Below, piece by piece: positions 45,165-53,126 of a stretch of DNA of 64,000 nucleotides (position 1 is its first letter; each line of letters begins with the position of its first letter). The stretch is from the NCBI RefSeq assembly GCF_002835935.1, contig NZ_PJCF01000013.1:186001-250000 (forward strand), in the 5' to 3' direction. The translations under genes and the position numbers were made by a program. Under the pieces are notes generated by a model. The model was not told the DNA's origin. It ran no database searches and saw only the letters and a list, made by a program, of their open reading frames with translations. Origin of the DNA: Paraglaciecola sp. MB-3u-78. Lineage in GTDB: Bacteria; Pseudomonadota; Gammaproteobacteria; Enterobacterales; Alteromonadaceae.

Positions 45165-45446
45165 AGCTATTTACTGACCAATATGAAAGCTGGTTGATGC
45201 CAGCTTTTTCTGCATTTTCGAACTCCATAGTAATTTAATGTTTAATGTCTGCAATATAAGTCCAAAGTGATATTTCATATGGGAGCTAGCGGAGGTCAGC
45301 TTTTGGCACATTAGAGCCAGACAGTTCTAGCTCCTTAACCCAATATACCTGTTTTTCCTCTGTGCCCTGTGTGGTTCAATTTCTCTTATCTTTTACTTTC
45401 TAGTGAGTCAACTCTCTAGGTTTAAAATGCCAGTCCTTTTAACCTC
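45165..45446. other. Intergenic region with single repeat units
   Basis: Contains GTCAGCTTTTGGCACATT (about 45296), resembling the sequence at the RIT left edge, and a CCTCTGTG...GTGTGGT arm (45352-45375) of the hairpin repeat family. No gene. Confidence 0.4.
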
Positions 45447-46211
45447 TTAGCCACGACTCAAGGCGAGTATTTTCTGGGGGGAGATCTCATCGGTGTAGTC
45501 CGCCCAACCTGTTACCTGCTGCAATTGAGCTTGTACTGATAAGCGGTCAGCGAGTTCGTTGCCCTCTGTCCCTAAATGGGCCCTGACGTGTGTCATCTGT
45601 ACCTTTCCGATTAGAGGGCGACTAAGGGCGTAACACTCTTTGATTAATTCAAGGTTTTGTATTGGGGCACTCCCTCCCTTGGTCCAGTTCTTTTTCTCCC
45701 AACCCTCTGACCAAACAAAGACGGCTTTAAGGGAATAATCCGAGTCGCTTAGGATTTCCACTGGCTGACCTTTTTCGATGTAGTAGTGGGCTAACTTAAT
45801 GGCCTCTCTTAATGCGATTAATTCAGCGGTGTTATTTGTACCCTTTGGTGAATGGTAGCCATACTTTAAGGTAGTTAACTTTCCATACTCATAGACCACA
45901 AGGCCAGAACCCGTCGCACCTGGGTTAGGATCGCAAGCACCGTCTGTGTAAATCTGTATGGGGAACTGATAGGCCAATACCACAGTTAATCCCTCAGGAG
46001 TATTGGCAACTGCGGTCCCTTGCGTAGACTTTGGGGGTGAGGTTCCGGGTAACGTTGACGTGTTCCCAAGGTATTCGTCAGCCTCTTCCTTAGTAGTGAA
46101 TGATTTGAATGCAGCTCCAGAATAGCCCTTGGTCGATGCCTGACAGGCCGCCCATGTAGTGAAGATACCAACCTTATGGCCCTTTAGTACTGCGTAAAAC
46201 TTTTTAGCCAT
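45447..46211 (-). CDS. rnhA: Ribonuclease H1 with N-terminal hybrid-binding domain
   Basis: 254 residues. A viroplasmin/hybrid-binding domain at 1-47 (KKFYAVLKGHKVGIFTTWAACQAST..YSGAAFKSF) is joined by a linker to an RNase H domain from about 84. Active-site carboxylates: Asp in IYTDGACDPNPG, Glu in NNTAELIALREA, Asp in EILSDSDYSLK, Asp in GNELADRL, plus the HVRAH histidine. Degrades RNA in RNA:DNA hybrids. The architecture resembles eukaryotic/Clostridial RNase H1 and is less usual than plain RnhA, so this is probably an accessory enzyme. Confidence 0.88.
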   Translation of the reverse strand: MAKKFYAVLKGHKVGIFTTWAACQASTKGYSGAAFKSFTTKEEADEYLGNTSTLPGTSPPKSTQGTAVANTPEGLTVVLAYQFPIQIYTDGACDPNPGATGSGLVVYEYGKLTTLKYGYHSPKGTNNTAELIALREAIKLAHYYIEKGQPVEILSDSDYSLKAVFVWSEGWEKKNWTKGGSAPIQNLELIKECYALSRPLIGKVQMTHVRAHLGTEGNELADRLSVQAQLQQVTGWADYTDEISPQKILALSRG

Positions 46212-46268
46212 TATGCTCCTTAAAACGCGGCATTGTTGTCGAACTCATTGCTTTGAAATTCGTTTGCT

Positions 46269-46614
46269 TCATCTAGGATGATCGTAACATTTATCAACAT
46301 TCTTTAATGTCTCTATGATATTGACTAATACAAAAAAAGCGATGACGGCCTCGATAGGGGGAATGGAGAGACTCACCAGTTTAAAGAATGACAGCGACAG
46401 ATGATCCCAGTCAAACCAGATATGCATAACACCTTGCAAGAGATAATCAGCGGCGATGTCGTTTAGCCCTCGATGTGAAGGTAAGCTGATCTGCAAAATA
46501 AGATGGCTGTCACTTTGCCCCTTAGTGATGATCGATCTTGTTCGCAACTGTTCGAGTTGTAATTCGAATATAGCCGCATCCAGTTTGTAGGGGACAGTGA
46601 CTGAGGGATCCTAA
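46269..46614 (-). pseudogene. Unidentified C-terminal fragment
   Basis: An open frame (TVPYKLDAAIFELQLEQLRT...HLILQISLPSH...) ends in a hydrophobic helix (FFKLVSLSIPPIEAVIAFFVLV). It begins exactly where the IS4 remnant at 46463-46996 loses similarity and lies in another frame. It may be the 3' end of a membrane protein fused to the IS remnant by deletion. No family recognised; coding status is doubtful. Confidence 0.25.
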
Positions 46615-46619
46615 AACCT

Positions 46620-46960
46620 GCATCAGTGACGATAACGGGTGTTACATTTTGAGGTAACATCGCCTTTAACTTTTGCATAAATAGCCGATGTGTTTTGGGT
46701 TTCTCTTTAAGACTCAATGGGTGAATTTCTTCATAAAGCGTTAATGAACGTCCTTGAGTGGCAATCGATGCGCGAATGAGAAAATGCTGCTTACGAGTAT
46801 CCATGTTACGACCTAGTCCAGTAACAGAAAGTACCCCACCATTAATGGTACTTTCAATGGCTGCAAATAAACTCAATCGACGAATTTTGTGCATGGTTGG
46901 CGTGACATCTAATAAATATTTTGATATTAGTTGTTTTACATTCACAGTGTTTTCCGTGAT
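46620..46960 (-). pseudogene. Decayed IS4-family transposase
   Basis: The frame contains IS4-type segments LISKYLLDVTPTMHKIRR, ESTINGGVLSVTGLGR, then KQHFLIRASIATQGRSLTLYEE, KPKTHRLFMQKLKAMLP and PVIVTDAGFR. Between GLGRNM and RKQHF the region with the first catalytic Asp is deleted, and everything after DAGFR (second half, catalytic Glu) is gone. Different from the intact IS4 at 13888. TTCGTGGGGATTCGTCAGGG at about 47047 is probably its outer end. Confidence 0.8.
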
Positions 46961-46996
46961 TATTTTTGTTTGGCGATAGATCTGATCACCAAACAC

Positions 46997-47680
46997 TATG
47001 AATGTTCACTTTACTTTCTAATTATCTCATTGTTTTTTATGTATATTTCGTGGGGATTCGTCAGGGCCTGCCCCTTTTTACTTAAGCATACAGCCTGAAA
47101 TTTCAGCAGTGCACCTATTTAACAGCATTCATCTCGTCCAATCCCAAATAAGCCCGAATGGCTCATTTTAAAACTAATGATAAAAAACAGCTCTGCCACT
47201 TTGCTTTGTTGATTACGCTGAGATTAAACACTTTAATGTTTTGGATGTTTTGGGTGTTTTGTATAATCATCATCCATTCAAAGCATTGATTTAATTGACT
47301 TTTCACTAATTAATCACAATGAATGCCTTTGTAATTAATTGGAAACCATCAAAGAGCTAAAAATGGAAGAGTCTAAAAATGTATTAGCCGAGCTTGTGAA
47401 GGAATAGCGAGCTATTGAGAGCAAGTTCAACCAAGATAGTCTTGATAATAACGGTGCTGGACGGTATGGCTTATCCAGAGTTCAGGTTAATTATCCTTAA
47501 CTCATTTTATCGATTTTAAACTACTTAGCAACGGACAGTACAGATAACAAATCTAACAATCAATACTGAACGCCCTGCGCTATAGAATATACATCCCTTG
47601 AATCCATGTAATACTGGATGAGTCGAATGAGCCATTCGCAGTATTAAGTTTACCCTGCCACAAGATACTTTTAGTCAATA
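46997..47680. other. Gene-free region with IS remnants
   Basis: Contains the presumed outer end of the decayed IS4 (about 47047-47066) and repeat F copy 2 (47389-47476). No gene recognised. Confidence 0.45.
47389..47476. repeat. 88-bp dispersed repeat F, copy 2
   Basis: Direct match in length and order to 12321-12408 (CGAGCTTGTGA, GAGCAAGTTCAAC, GGACGGTATGGCTTATCC). Confidence 0.6.
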
Positions 47681-47708
47681 AAAAAGCGAACTTTGAGGTT
47701 CGCTTTTT
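47681..47708 (-). terminator. Terminator of the CsgG-DUF4810-GNA1162 operon
   Basis: AAAAAGCGAAC (47681-47691) and GTTCGCTTTTT (47698-47708) form an 11-bp perfect stem with loop TTTGAG. Tails on both sides make it efficient on the minus strand, 57 bp after the last gene. Confidence 0.85.
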
Positions 47709-47764
47709 ATTAACCAAAACATTGTTGCCAATAGATTTTTATGGGGTTAACTTAACCTCTACTC

Positions 47765-48439
47765 TTATTGTTTTTCGCTAGTCGCTGGTTGGCCATACTT
47801 AGCCGAACGGGGGCCGTATAATAATCCATTATGCATTTCTGAAGACAACAGACGTGAATTAGCGATGGCAGCAATGTCGAATCCTTTATCAGTTACTGTT
47901 TCTAGAATTTGATTCACCGCGGCTTCAACCAACATGCCAACTAAGCCCCCTCCACTATTGCCTCTTGTTTCAGCACTTGATGATCTAGCCACATTTTGCC
48001 ATAAGACAGTACCGGTTTTTAAGTCCACTAACGTGGCAGAAACACTGACAACTGTGTCGCTAGAAATCAAAATGTAGCTTGTTCCATATTCTTCAATGGT
48101 TAAATACAAAGCCGCATCGGCAGCGAATATTTCGTACAACTTTTGCACTGGCACTGCATGAATATCGTTAGCAACAGTTAAACCATTATTTTTAAAGGTT
48201 TGATCTACCAACGCAACAGGAAATACATAGAATCCAGACTCGGCAATAGGCGCAACCATTTGCGACATAACACTATAAGGAGCAATCACTTCTGTTGACT
48301 TATTGATGGGTGGCAGAACCAAAATTGAATGTGGATCGGCAGCCCTAAATCCAGCGTAATCATGGCCGGGAGGTGCAGAAACACAGCCGCTGACTAAGGT
48401 CATAATCAATACTATTAGGGTTAATTGTATGGCTTTCAT
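47765..48439 (-). CDS. GNA1162/DUF799-family lipoprotein
   Basis: 224 residues with lipobox LVSGC. The body ADPHSILVLPPINKSTEVIAPYSVMSQMVAPIAESGFYVFPVALVDQTFKNNGLT matches the Neisseria GNA1162 (DUF799) family, with an ATP-grasp-free alpha/beta fold related to the CsgG/TolB-N type. Start codon overlaps the previous stop (ATGA). Third gene of a conserved three-lipoprotein operon; probably part of an outer-membrane assembly or secretion apparatus (inference). Confidence 0.85.
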   Translation of the reverse strand: MKAIQLTLIVLIMTLVSGCVSAPPGHDYAGFRAADPHSILVLPPINKSTEVIAPYSVMSQMVAPIAESGFYVFPVALVDQTFKNNGLTVANDIHAVPVQKLYEIFAADAALYLTIEEYGTSYILISSDTVVSVSATLVDLKTGTVLWQNVARSSSAETRGNSGGGLVGMLVEAAVNQILETVTDKGFDIAAIANSRLLSSEMHNGLLYGPRSAKYGQPATSEKQ

Positions 48440-48798
48440 ATATTCGCCCCTGAAGATTGATTGATTAAAAAATCGATATACGCTGCTGACTCTGGAAATA
48501 ACGCTTTCTCTTGCTCAAAATGGTTTGTGCCTTGGTCGTTATTGCCGCTTTCAAAATACAGCATACCTAAATGAGCATGCACCCCAGGTGCGACAGGTTT
48601 ACCTTTACCTCGCGCTTGTGCGATAACCTCTTCTAAAATGGTGATTTGCTGGCTAACTGGCGTTTCATCTGCTTTAAAATAACTATAAACAGCTTCTGAA
48701 TAATTACCGTAGTAGTACATTGACTCTGTCGTTTTGCAACCTGACATCAATATCGTCGCACAACTCAACACAATGGTGACACTGTTTTTTAACCTCAT
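48436..48798 (-). CDS. DUF4810-family lipoprotein
   Basis: 120 residues from ATG 48798, which overlaps the csgG-like stop (TAATG); a TTG at 48810 is less likely. Lipobox LMSGC. MYYYGNYSEAVYSYFKAD and VAPGVHAHLGMLYFESGNNDQGTNHFEQEKALFPES show a TPR-like helical fold typical of DUF4810. Middle gene of the trio. Function unknown, presumed subunit or adaptor of the CsgG-like pore. Confidence 0.85.
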   Translation of the reverse strand: MRLKNSVTIVLSCATILMSGCKTTESMYYYGNYSEAVYSYFKADETPVSQQITILEEVIAQARGKGKPVAPGVHAHLGMLYFESGNNDQGTNHFEQEKALFPESAAYIDFLINQSSGANI

Positions 48799-49469
48799 TA
48801 TATTTTCCAACTGCCGGTTTCCATGCCATTTACTAAGTTGTTAACTGCTTCGCGGATCGCTAAATCGAGAACTTTACCATTTAGCGTAGCGTCGTACCCT
48901 GCAGTACTGCCAAAACCGACTACCTCACGTTGTGACAAACTAAATTCTCCTGCTCCTTGTACTGAGTAAACTAACTCAGATGTATTCACATCAACAATAT
49001 TCAATGTGACTTTAGCGTATGCAATTTGTGATTTACCTTTGCCGAGCAAACCAAATAACTGTTTATCGCCTACATTTTTACGGCCAAATTCTGTGACATC
49101 TCCAGTCACAACATATTTTGCACCTGATATGGTTTGCTCGGAACCAGCAAAGTTTGCTTCACTTGTTAACATTTGCATATTATCTCGGTCTAATACCAAA
49201 AAACGATTGGTTTGCTGTAAATGACTCAACAAAGTTGTTTTAGCTTGACTACCTAACCTATCAGTACCAGAAGAAAAAATACCATTTTGGAAACTCGACC
49301 TATTCACAAAATTGCCCACCACAATTTTATTCTTTACCCCCGTATATGCTGTGTTATAGGTGTTCACCTTAGGCGTTTCAATAACCTTTGAAGTAGTTGA
49401 TGTGCATCCTGTTGTAAATAATATGATGAGGGCACTGACTAGGGTGAATTTAGATAAATTTGATTTCAT
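48798..49469 (-). CDS. CsgG/HfaB-family outer-membrane lipoprotein
   Basis: 223 residues with lipobox LFTTGC. CsgG core motifs are IVVGNFVNRSSFQNGIF, KTTLLSHLQQTNRFLVLDRDNMQML, GAKYVVTGDVTEFG and YAKVTLNIVDVNTSELVYSVQGAGEFSLSQREVVGF. CsgG proteins form nonameric export channels for curli subunits. No csgA/B/E/F genes are here, and the DUF4810/GNA1162 partners mark a different, poorly characterised system. First gene of the operon. Confidence 0.88.
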   Translation of the reverse strand: MKSNLSKFTLVSALIILFTTGCTSTTSKVIETPKVNTYNTAYTGVKNKIVVGNFVNRSSFQNGIFSSGTDRLGSQAKTTLLSHLQQTNRFLVLDRDNMQMLTSEANFAGSEQTISGAKYVVTGDVTEFGRKNVGDKQLFGLLGKGKSQIAYAKVTLNIVDVNTSELVYSVQGAGEFSLSQREVVGFGSTAGYDATLNGKVLDLAIREAVNNLVNGMETGSWKI

Positions 49470-49967
49470 TTTTAATCCTTGAATGAATTTTTTTGGGTTA
49501 ATAATTATTTAAAAAAAGATGCCAATATAGTTGAAGTTAGGTAATAAACTTGCAACCGTTAAAGCAGTGTAATGGAAAGCCGTTATGTTTTTGCAGGCTG
49601 CAACTTATAACGCAGTTTGTCATTAAGTGCTACTGAATTAACAATCGAACTATTAAATAAATATCTAGAAGTAAAACATCTATTTAATATTCCAATCCTA
49701 ATTACGTCACATAAAAAAAGCCCACTATTGAAGTGGGCCTCGAATATCTCATAACAACTTATTTACTGGGAACAATAGACCTGTCGATCCATTATTAAGT
49801 TTGTGACTTTATATTCAACTGATCGTCAATGACAGCTTAGATCCTAATTTCTAGTAAATTGCGATGGGGGGTCTTGTTAAAATGTCCATGATAAAGAGTA
49901 CTTGTTCGCGTGTAATGAATTCGGTGGTTTTGGTATACTTTGCCAAAATTAGCGTCATTTGTGTTTC
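49470..49967. other. Gene-free region upstream of the CsgG operon
   Basis: 498 bp. It holds the CsgG operon promoter and a terminator (49711-49738) oriented for a minus-strand gene that is no longer present. Nothing else recognised. Confidence 0.4.
49711..49738 (-). terminator. Orphan minus-strand terminator
   Basis: GCCCACT (49720-49726) / AGTGGGC (49732-49738) with loop ATTGA, followed on the minus strand by seven T residues. No minus-strand gene ends just before it, suggesting gene loss here. Confidence 0.6.
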
Positions 49968-50402
49968 ATGTACTTACCCAAAAACTGCCGCGTTATTACC
50001 ATTGGCGATGGAGATTTAAGTTTCTCCCGTGCCCTACTCACCCATGTTTCCCGTGAGGATCTCATCGCAACCACTTATGACAGTGAGGATGTACTAAGGG
50101 ACAAATACACACGAAACGCACTAGATAATTTATTAAACGCGGGGGTAATGGTCGAGCATAGTGTCGATGTAAACGATTTAGTAAGCATTAACCGCCTGCC
50201 TCAGAACTTTGCCGATATCGTGATGTGTGGTCAGGACATTGCAACATTGAAAAGTGAACAGAACAAAAAGGGGCAGTGTCAAATAAAGCTAAATATTCAA
50301 TGTTACATTCTTAGCTTTCATCTTACCCAACGACATTTTGGTATTTTCATTAAAAAGCCGAATTCTTTTATAGGACCCGGCTTTTTATACTTAATAAACT
50401 AA
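49968..50402 (+). pseudogene. Truncated BMT5-like (DUF2431) methyltransferase
   Basis: From ATG 49968 the first 85-90 residues (VITIGDGDLSFSRALLTHV, IATTYDSEDVLRDKY, ALDNLLNAGVMVEHSVDVNDL, FADIV) match the SAM-binding half of BMT5-like/DUF2431 Rossmann methyltransferases, which modify rRNA uridine in eukaryotes. After about 50230 the similarity stops; the remaining frame is unrelated. The catalytic second half is missing, so it is a remnant. The deletion point is followed by GAACAAAAAGGGGCAGTGTC, a repeat-like sequence. Confidence 0.7.
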
Positions 50403-52055
50403 TTAGTTTGGATAGTAAACGTACTCGTCTCCTTCAGCCCAACCTTCTTTATCCATTTTATCTATATTGATTGGCACTTCTAAAACTGAGGTCCAACGTG
50501 GCTGCATAAGTCCAGAGTTATGGGCGATGAGTAATGTTGTTAGTTGTTTAACTTTTTCTGGATTGGATTCTGCAAGGTTGTTTTGTTCGCCTGGATCTTC
50601 AGTTAAATTAATTAACCACGTTTTACCTGGACGTTTGCTTACTTGAAGTTTCCAGCCATCCGACAATACAGCTTGATAATGATCGTGTTTCCAAAACAAT
50701 GCATTATGTAATTTTCCGCTGGATACTCCTTTGCCATGAGGTATTAAGTTTTTACCATCAATGGTCCGGTCACTAGGAACCGAAACTCCAGCTGCAGCCG
50801 CAATAGTAGGGAAAATATCTGTGTGGTGAACCACGTCGTCTACTTGTTCTCCTTTGGCAAATTGAGCAGGCCATTTAACAAAAAACGGAGTACGGATACC
50901 GCCTTCAAAAAAGGTGATTTTCCAACCGCGATAAGGCTTATTAATATCTGCCACATTAATCATGTTAGTGCCGCCGTTATCGGATACAAAAATGATCATG
51001 GTATTGTCTTCCAAGCCATTATCTTTGAGTGCTTGAGTTACACGGCCTACACTACGGTCTAACGATTTAATCATGGCTGCATAAACACGTTGTGTATGAT
51101 CTTTGATTTGCGATAGTGAATCATAATCGGATTTCAATGCTTGCAAAGGATTATGGGGCGCCCAGTGAGCCAGATTTAAGTAGAACGGTCGATCTTTATT
51201 CGTTTCAATAAACTTAACCGCTTCGTCTGTGTAGTAGTCGGTTATATAGCCATCAGGTTTGAAATAATCTAAGCCATTAAAGCTGGTGGCATATGACATC
51301 ATCGACCAGAGAAATTTGTTGTAAGCGTTTGAGTTTTGTTCGGCAGCGACTGAATTAGGATCGTCCGCTGGTAAATACAAACCACTTGCCATGAGTAATG
51401 CATCATCAAATCCTTGCTGGTGTGGCAACATGCCTTCGCCACGGCCAAGATGCCATTTGCCTATGTGGCCAGTTTGATACCCTGCATCCTTTAACATCTC
51501 GGCGATGGTAATTTCGCTATTGGGCATACCCAACTCTTCAAACGGTAGACGGTCATCTTCGCCTCTAAAAATCATCGGTGGGGCAAACTCTGTCTGCTCG
51601 GTTAATGCATTCATGACAGTCGACATGCCATCTGGTACGGGGGTTGATTCAAAACCAAAACGTGAGCCATAACGCCCCGTCATAATGGCAGCTCGAGACG
51701 GGGCACAGGTACCATCTGCGGTATAGCCCTGGGTAAAGTTAACACCGTTTTGAGCAAGTTCATTAATGTTTGGGGTTTGCAGTGCGCCATTAGCGACACC
51801 ACCGCCATTGAGGCTGATGTCGTTCCAACCTAAGTCGTCGGCTATGATAAGAATAATGTTAGGTTTACGTTGTATGGCAGGAGTCACGGCTAAATCAGCT
51901 GGTTGAGGTGTCCACAGGATCTCTCTATGTTCCGCTACGGGATGTTTCAGTTTATTTATAATGCCCGGGGCATGTAAAATAATTTGCTTTTGCATGATAG
52001 CGCCGATACCGACAATGAGTACTAAGGTAATACCTGTCCATTTTAAAAATTTCAT
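50403..52055 (-). CDS. Formylglycine-type sulfatase, membrane-anchored
   Basis: 550 residues. An N-terminal hydrophobic helix (7-25) without clear cleavage suggests an inner-membrane anchor with periplasmic domain. S1 sulfatase motifs: PNIILIIADDLGWND (metal Asp pair), CAPSRAAIMTGRYG with Cys117 as the residue oxidised to formylglycine, HIGKWHLGRGEG, LNLAHWAPHNPL and IFVSDNGGTN. Cleaves sulfate esters; substrate unknown. Marine bacteria use many for sulfated polysaccharides, but no carbohydrate-active gene is nearby. It lies at the edge of the proposed TetR regulon, with an operator-like dyad upstream at 52285. Confidence 0.88.
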   Translation of the reverse strand: MKFLKWTGITLVLIVGIGAIMQKQIILHAPGIINKLKHPVAEHREILWTPQPADLAVTPAIQRKPNIILIIADDLGWNDISLNGGGVANGALQTPNINELAQNGVNFTQGYTADGTCAPSRAAIMTGRYGSRFGFESTPVPDGMSTVMNALTEQTEFAPPMIFRGEDDRLPFEELGMPNSEITIAEMLKDAGYQTGHIGKWHLGRGEGMLPHQQGFDDALLMASGLYLPADDPNSVAAEQNSNAYNKFLWSMMSYATSFNGLDYFKPDGYITDYYTDEAVKFIETNKDRPFYLNLAHWAPHNPLQALKSDYDSLSQIKDHTQRVYAAMIKSLDRSVGRVTQALKDNGLEDNTMIIFVSDNGGTNMINVADINKPYRGWKITFFEGGIRTPFFVKWPAQFAKGEQVDDVVHHTDIFPTIAAAAGVSVPSDRTIDGKNLIPHGKGVSSGKLHNALFWKHDHYQAVLSDGWKLQVSKRPGKTWLINLTEDPGEQNNLAESNPEKVKQLTTLLIAHNSGLMQPRWTSVLEVPINIDKMDKEGWAEGDEYVYYPN

Positions 52056-52284
52056 ATCGAACTCTCCTTATATTGTAAATTATGGCACTTCATCTAGATG
52101 AGTGATTGGAGTACTTGGCGATAATTATATTGGTCTCAATGCTCAGCAATGACATCAAGACTGACTTCACTTTCGACTTCGATGGTCTGATATAGCCAAG
52201 CAGATGCTGATGAGCAGTTCGAGACGTGTCGATAGATTAGTTATGTGTTCGCATTATGTGATCGCGTTATATGTTCGCATTATG

Positions 52285-52307
52285 CATTGTCATTCAGCGT
52301 GCCAATA
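52285..52307. promoter_or_regulatory. Candidate TetR operator, sulfatase side
   Basis: CATTGTCAT-TCAGC-GTGCCAATA: arms match the consensus TATTGGCAT-N5-ATGCCAATA at 7 of 9 and 8 of 9 positions with the same 5-base spacing. It lies 230 bp before the minus-strand sulfatase. Confidence 0.45.
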
Positions 52308-52509
52308 AAGTCAATTTGATTTATTATTAGCTATAATACATTGTCAATGTGTGGCTCACAGAGTGGTATGACTCAGCAATACTAATTTTCACATGCCCTT
52401 TGATTTATATTGGTATCATCCATTTATTTCGGGTGAGCAGTGTTCCCCAAATCTCCTAAATCATTCACATTCTCTCACTCAAAAAATGGAGGCATTTAAC
52501 ATTTAAATA

Positions 52510-52532
52510 ATATGGCATATACTATGACTAAA
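52510..52532. promoter_or_regulatory. Candidate TetR operator before DUF1330/cytochrome genes
   Basis: ATATGGCAT-ATACT-ATGACTAAA. It shares the central GGCAT-N5-ATG with the other sites and is nearly the same as the 56875 site across GGCATA..TATGAC.AAATAAG. Confidence 0.5.
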
Positions 52533-52561
52533 TAAGAATAGTGGTATGTTGTGTTTAGTGA

Positions 52562-52963
52562 GGTGACGTTGAAGATACTAAGACAGCAAAGAGAAAATCA
52601 AAAGCTTATGAGACTTATAGCAAAGCAGTCACTCCACTAATCTTTGAAGTAGGTGGCTCTCCAATTTGGAGAGGCCGCGTCAAGACAACCGTGATCGGCC
52701 CTTCTAAGGAACAGTGGGATGATGCAATTTTGGTGTATTATCCGTCACGCCAAGCATTTATTAATATGATAAAAACTCAAGATTATAATGACATTCGTTT
52801 TCTCCGAGACGCAGGTCTTTTAGACTCAAGGTTAATTGAAACACATCCCACTTTTCTTCCCAAAACGCTAATAAAGGTTATTTGCTTGATTCAACGTATC
52901 AAGGGCAAGTTTAAAACTCGCCAGCTCAGTGAAACCTTTAAGAATATGGAGGGTATTAACTGA
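52562..52963 (+). pseudogene. DUF1330-family protein lacking its N-terminus
   Basis: Open from 52562 to 52963 with no ATG/GTG/TTG at a sensible place before residue 44. It reads KAYETYSKAVTPLIFEVGGSPIWRGRV, VIGPSKEQWDDAILVYYPSRQAFINMI and AGLLDSRLIETHP, a clear DUF1330 (dimeric alpha/beta barrel, EthD-like) core. The usual first strand (MINLLKF-like) is missing after the in-frame TGA, so it is probably a 5'-truncated gene. The frame from GTG 52691 alone would be half a domain. It lies 163 bp before the cytochrome gene. Confidence 0.6.
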
Positions 52964-53126
52964 TAGAGTAATAATCTAAAAGAGGGCTAACATTGCTTTT
53001 TTTATATTCATGAATCTTAGGGTTTAAATGTGAACACCTAATGCAATAGGCCGAATAGCAATTATGATATTACAAGCAAATGTTACCCATCTACTTCACT
53101 CTATTGCAAACAAGGTAGGCTAGGAG

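Larger units (their letters stand above)
52056..52561. promoter_or_regulatory. Regulatory region with two candidate operators
   Basis: 506 bp between the sulfatase (minus) and the DUF1330 remnant (plus). Contains operator-like dyads at 52285-52307 and 52510-52532 and a run of ATGTTCGCATTAT-type direct repeats near 52240-52285. No gene is visible. Confidence 0.45.
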
